This document shows positions 63,511-64,000 of a DNA stretch of 64,000 nucleotides, piece after piece (position 1 is the stretch's first letter; every line of letters begins with the position of its first letter). The notes beneath the pieces are model-generated. The model saw nothing but the letters and a program-made list of their open reading frames with translations. It was not told where the DNA came from and ran no database searches. A program made the translations under genes and the position numbers. Source of the stretch: Clostridia bacterium (GTDB lineage Bacteria; Bacillota_A; Clostridia; Christensenellales; Aristaeellaceae); the NCBI GenBank assembly GCA_017938645.1, contig JAGBBE010000188.1, positions 1-64,000 of the forward strand, given 5' to 3'.

Positions 63511-64000
63511 TCATTTTGTTAGTACAACGATGGCATTGGGTGCAAGAGTCAAAAATGTACCATCCGTTTCGCAACAGACAACGGTATTTTCATCAGACGC
63601 ATCCAGCACACCGGCAAGCGTCAGGCCGGGCACTTCCAGCCGATATTCCTGCATCCCGGAGGCTGAGAAATTGATCACAATATAGCTTTCTTCTCCATTC
63701 CATGTGCGTTTCATCACGCAGATGTTTCCATCCTCAAACACGAACTCATTTCTGCCTCTGGCAATGGAGGGAACATCCAGCTTGAGATGGTTGAGCTTTC
63801 GGCAGTAGTGCAGCAGTGAGTTCTCATCTGCCATCTGATCATCCACACAGGGATAGAAGTACTCGATCTTCGTTACCCCGGGAGGCTGCTGCGTCATGTC
63901 GCCGTCATTCCAATACATGGCCAGACGCTTGTTTGGATCATCGCCGGAGCCGACCATGCCGATTTCCTCGCCATAGTAGGTAAAGGTCGCGCCGCCCATC
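63511..64000 (-). CDS. GH13 alpha-amylase-type glycosidase, C-terminal part
   Basis: The gene continues beyond base 64000, so only the last ~163 residues are visible. They hold the end of the barrel with GGATFTYYGEEIGMVG, the GH13 segment near strand 8, then a substrate/DP loop (SGDDPNKRLAMYWND) and a C-terminal beta-sandwich domain ending APNAIVVLTK. It is transcribed toward the maltose-type transporter, with about 150 bases between them. It should hydrolyse alpha-1,4- or 1,6-glucosides. Exact activity cannot be read because the catalytic residues are missing. Confidence 0.88.
   Translation of the reverse strand, partial: MGGATFTYYGEEIGMVGSGDDPNKRLAMYWNDGDMTQQPPGVTKIEYFYPCVDDQMADENSLLHYCRKLNHLKLDVPSIARGRNEFVFEDGNICVMKRTWNGEESYIVINFSASGMQEYRLEVPGLTLAGVLDASDENTVVCCETDGTFLTLAPNAIVVLTK

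Overview
The window reads as a chromosomal segment of an uncultured, spore-forming, Gram-positive-type Clostridia-like bacterium. Supporting signs are a MurE with the DNPR motif of meso-diaminopimelate ligases, a CotJ spore-coat locus, a PASTA-domain transpeptidase of SpoVD type, MurR/RpiR and MarR regulators, consensus sigma-A promoters with AGGAGG-like ribosome sites, and GNAT/ABC-rich accessory content. GC content is moderately high in most genes. No rRNA, tRNA, CRISPR array, transposase or phage gene was seen, and I cannot name a species.

Layout. 1-7.3 kb (+): 3' end of a type-2-like ileS, two tandem paralogous polytopic membrane proteins of unknown function, an rRNA-methyltransferase-like gene, an RluA-type pseudouridine synthase, tgt and a Nudix gene. 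7.4-12.0 kb: a small anchored protein, then a leftward operon for an amino-acid ABC transporter plus dimethylarginine dimethylaminohydrolase (DDAH) behind an ArgR-like operator, and a GNAT gene whose promoter holds a consensus LexA box. 12.0-24.3 kb (+): a large amino-sugar and peptidoglycan-recycling region (nagB, an L-fucose/L-arabinose-isomerase-like protein, an enlarged mannose-6-phosphate-isomerase-like protein, a ROK kinase, a MurR/RpiR regulator, NamZ, a double GNAT, MurQ, AnmK and NagZ). 25.2-32.3 kb (+): a complete F-type ATP synthase operon whose c subunit carries a sodium-type two-carboxylate signature. 32.4-38.2 kb: cyclase-family protein, upp, an aminoglycoside-nucleotidyltransferase-like gene, then a sugar-transferase, nucleotidyltransferase and galE group.

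38.2-51.9 kb (-): a division and cell-wall cluster, mraZ-ftsL-pbp/spoVD-murE-mraY-murD-ftsW-murA-ftsQ-ftsA-ftsZ, without rsmH, murF or murG. 52-57.9 kb: a phosphoesterase with a zinc-ribbon protein, a secreted CAP-domain protein, a CotJ spore-coat locus in which CotJA and CotJB are fused, kduI, and a MarR-DegV pair with twin operators. 58-64 kb (-): a maltose-type ABC importer (malE-malF-malG-msmK) preceded by the 3' end of a GH13 amylase.

How the parts fit. The 12-24 kb region can take muropeptide sugars (NagZ, NamZ) through AnmK and MurQ to GlcNAc-6-phosphate and, after a deacetylase that is not in the window, through NagB to fructose-6-phosphate. The dcw cluster builds the same polymer. 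The 58-64 kb locus imports and trims alpha-glucans. The 8-11 kb operon looks like an arginine or methylarginine scavenging unit.
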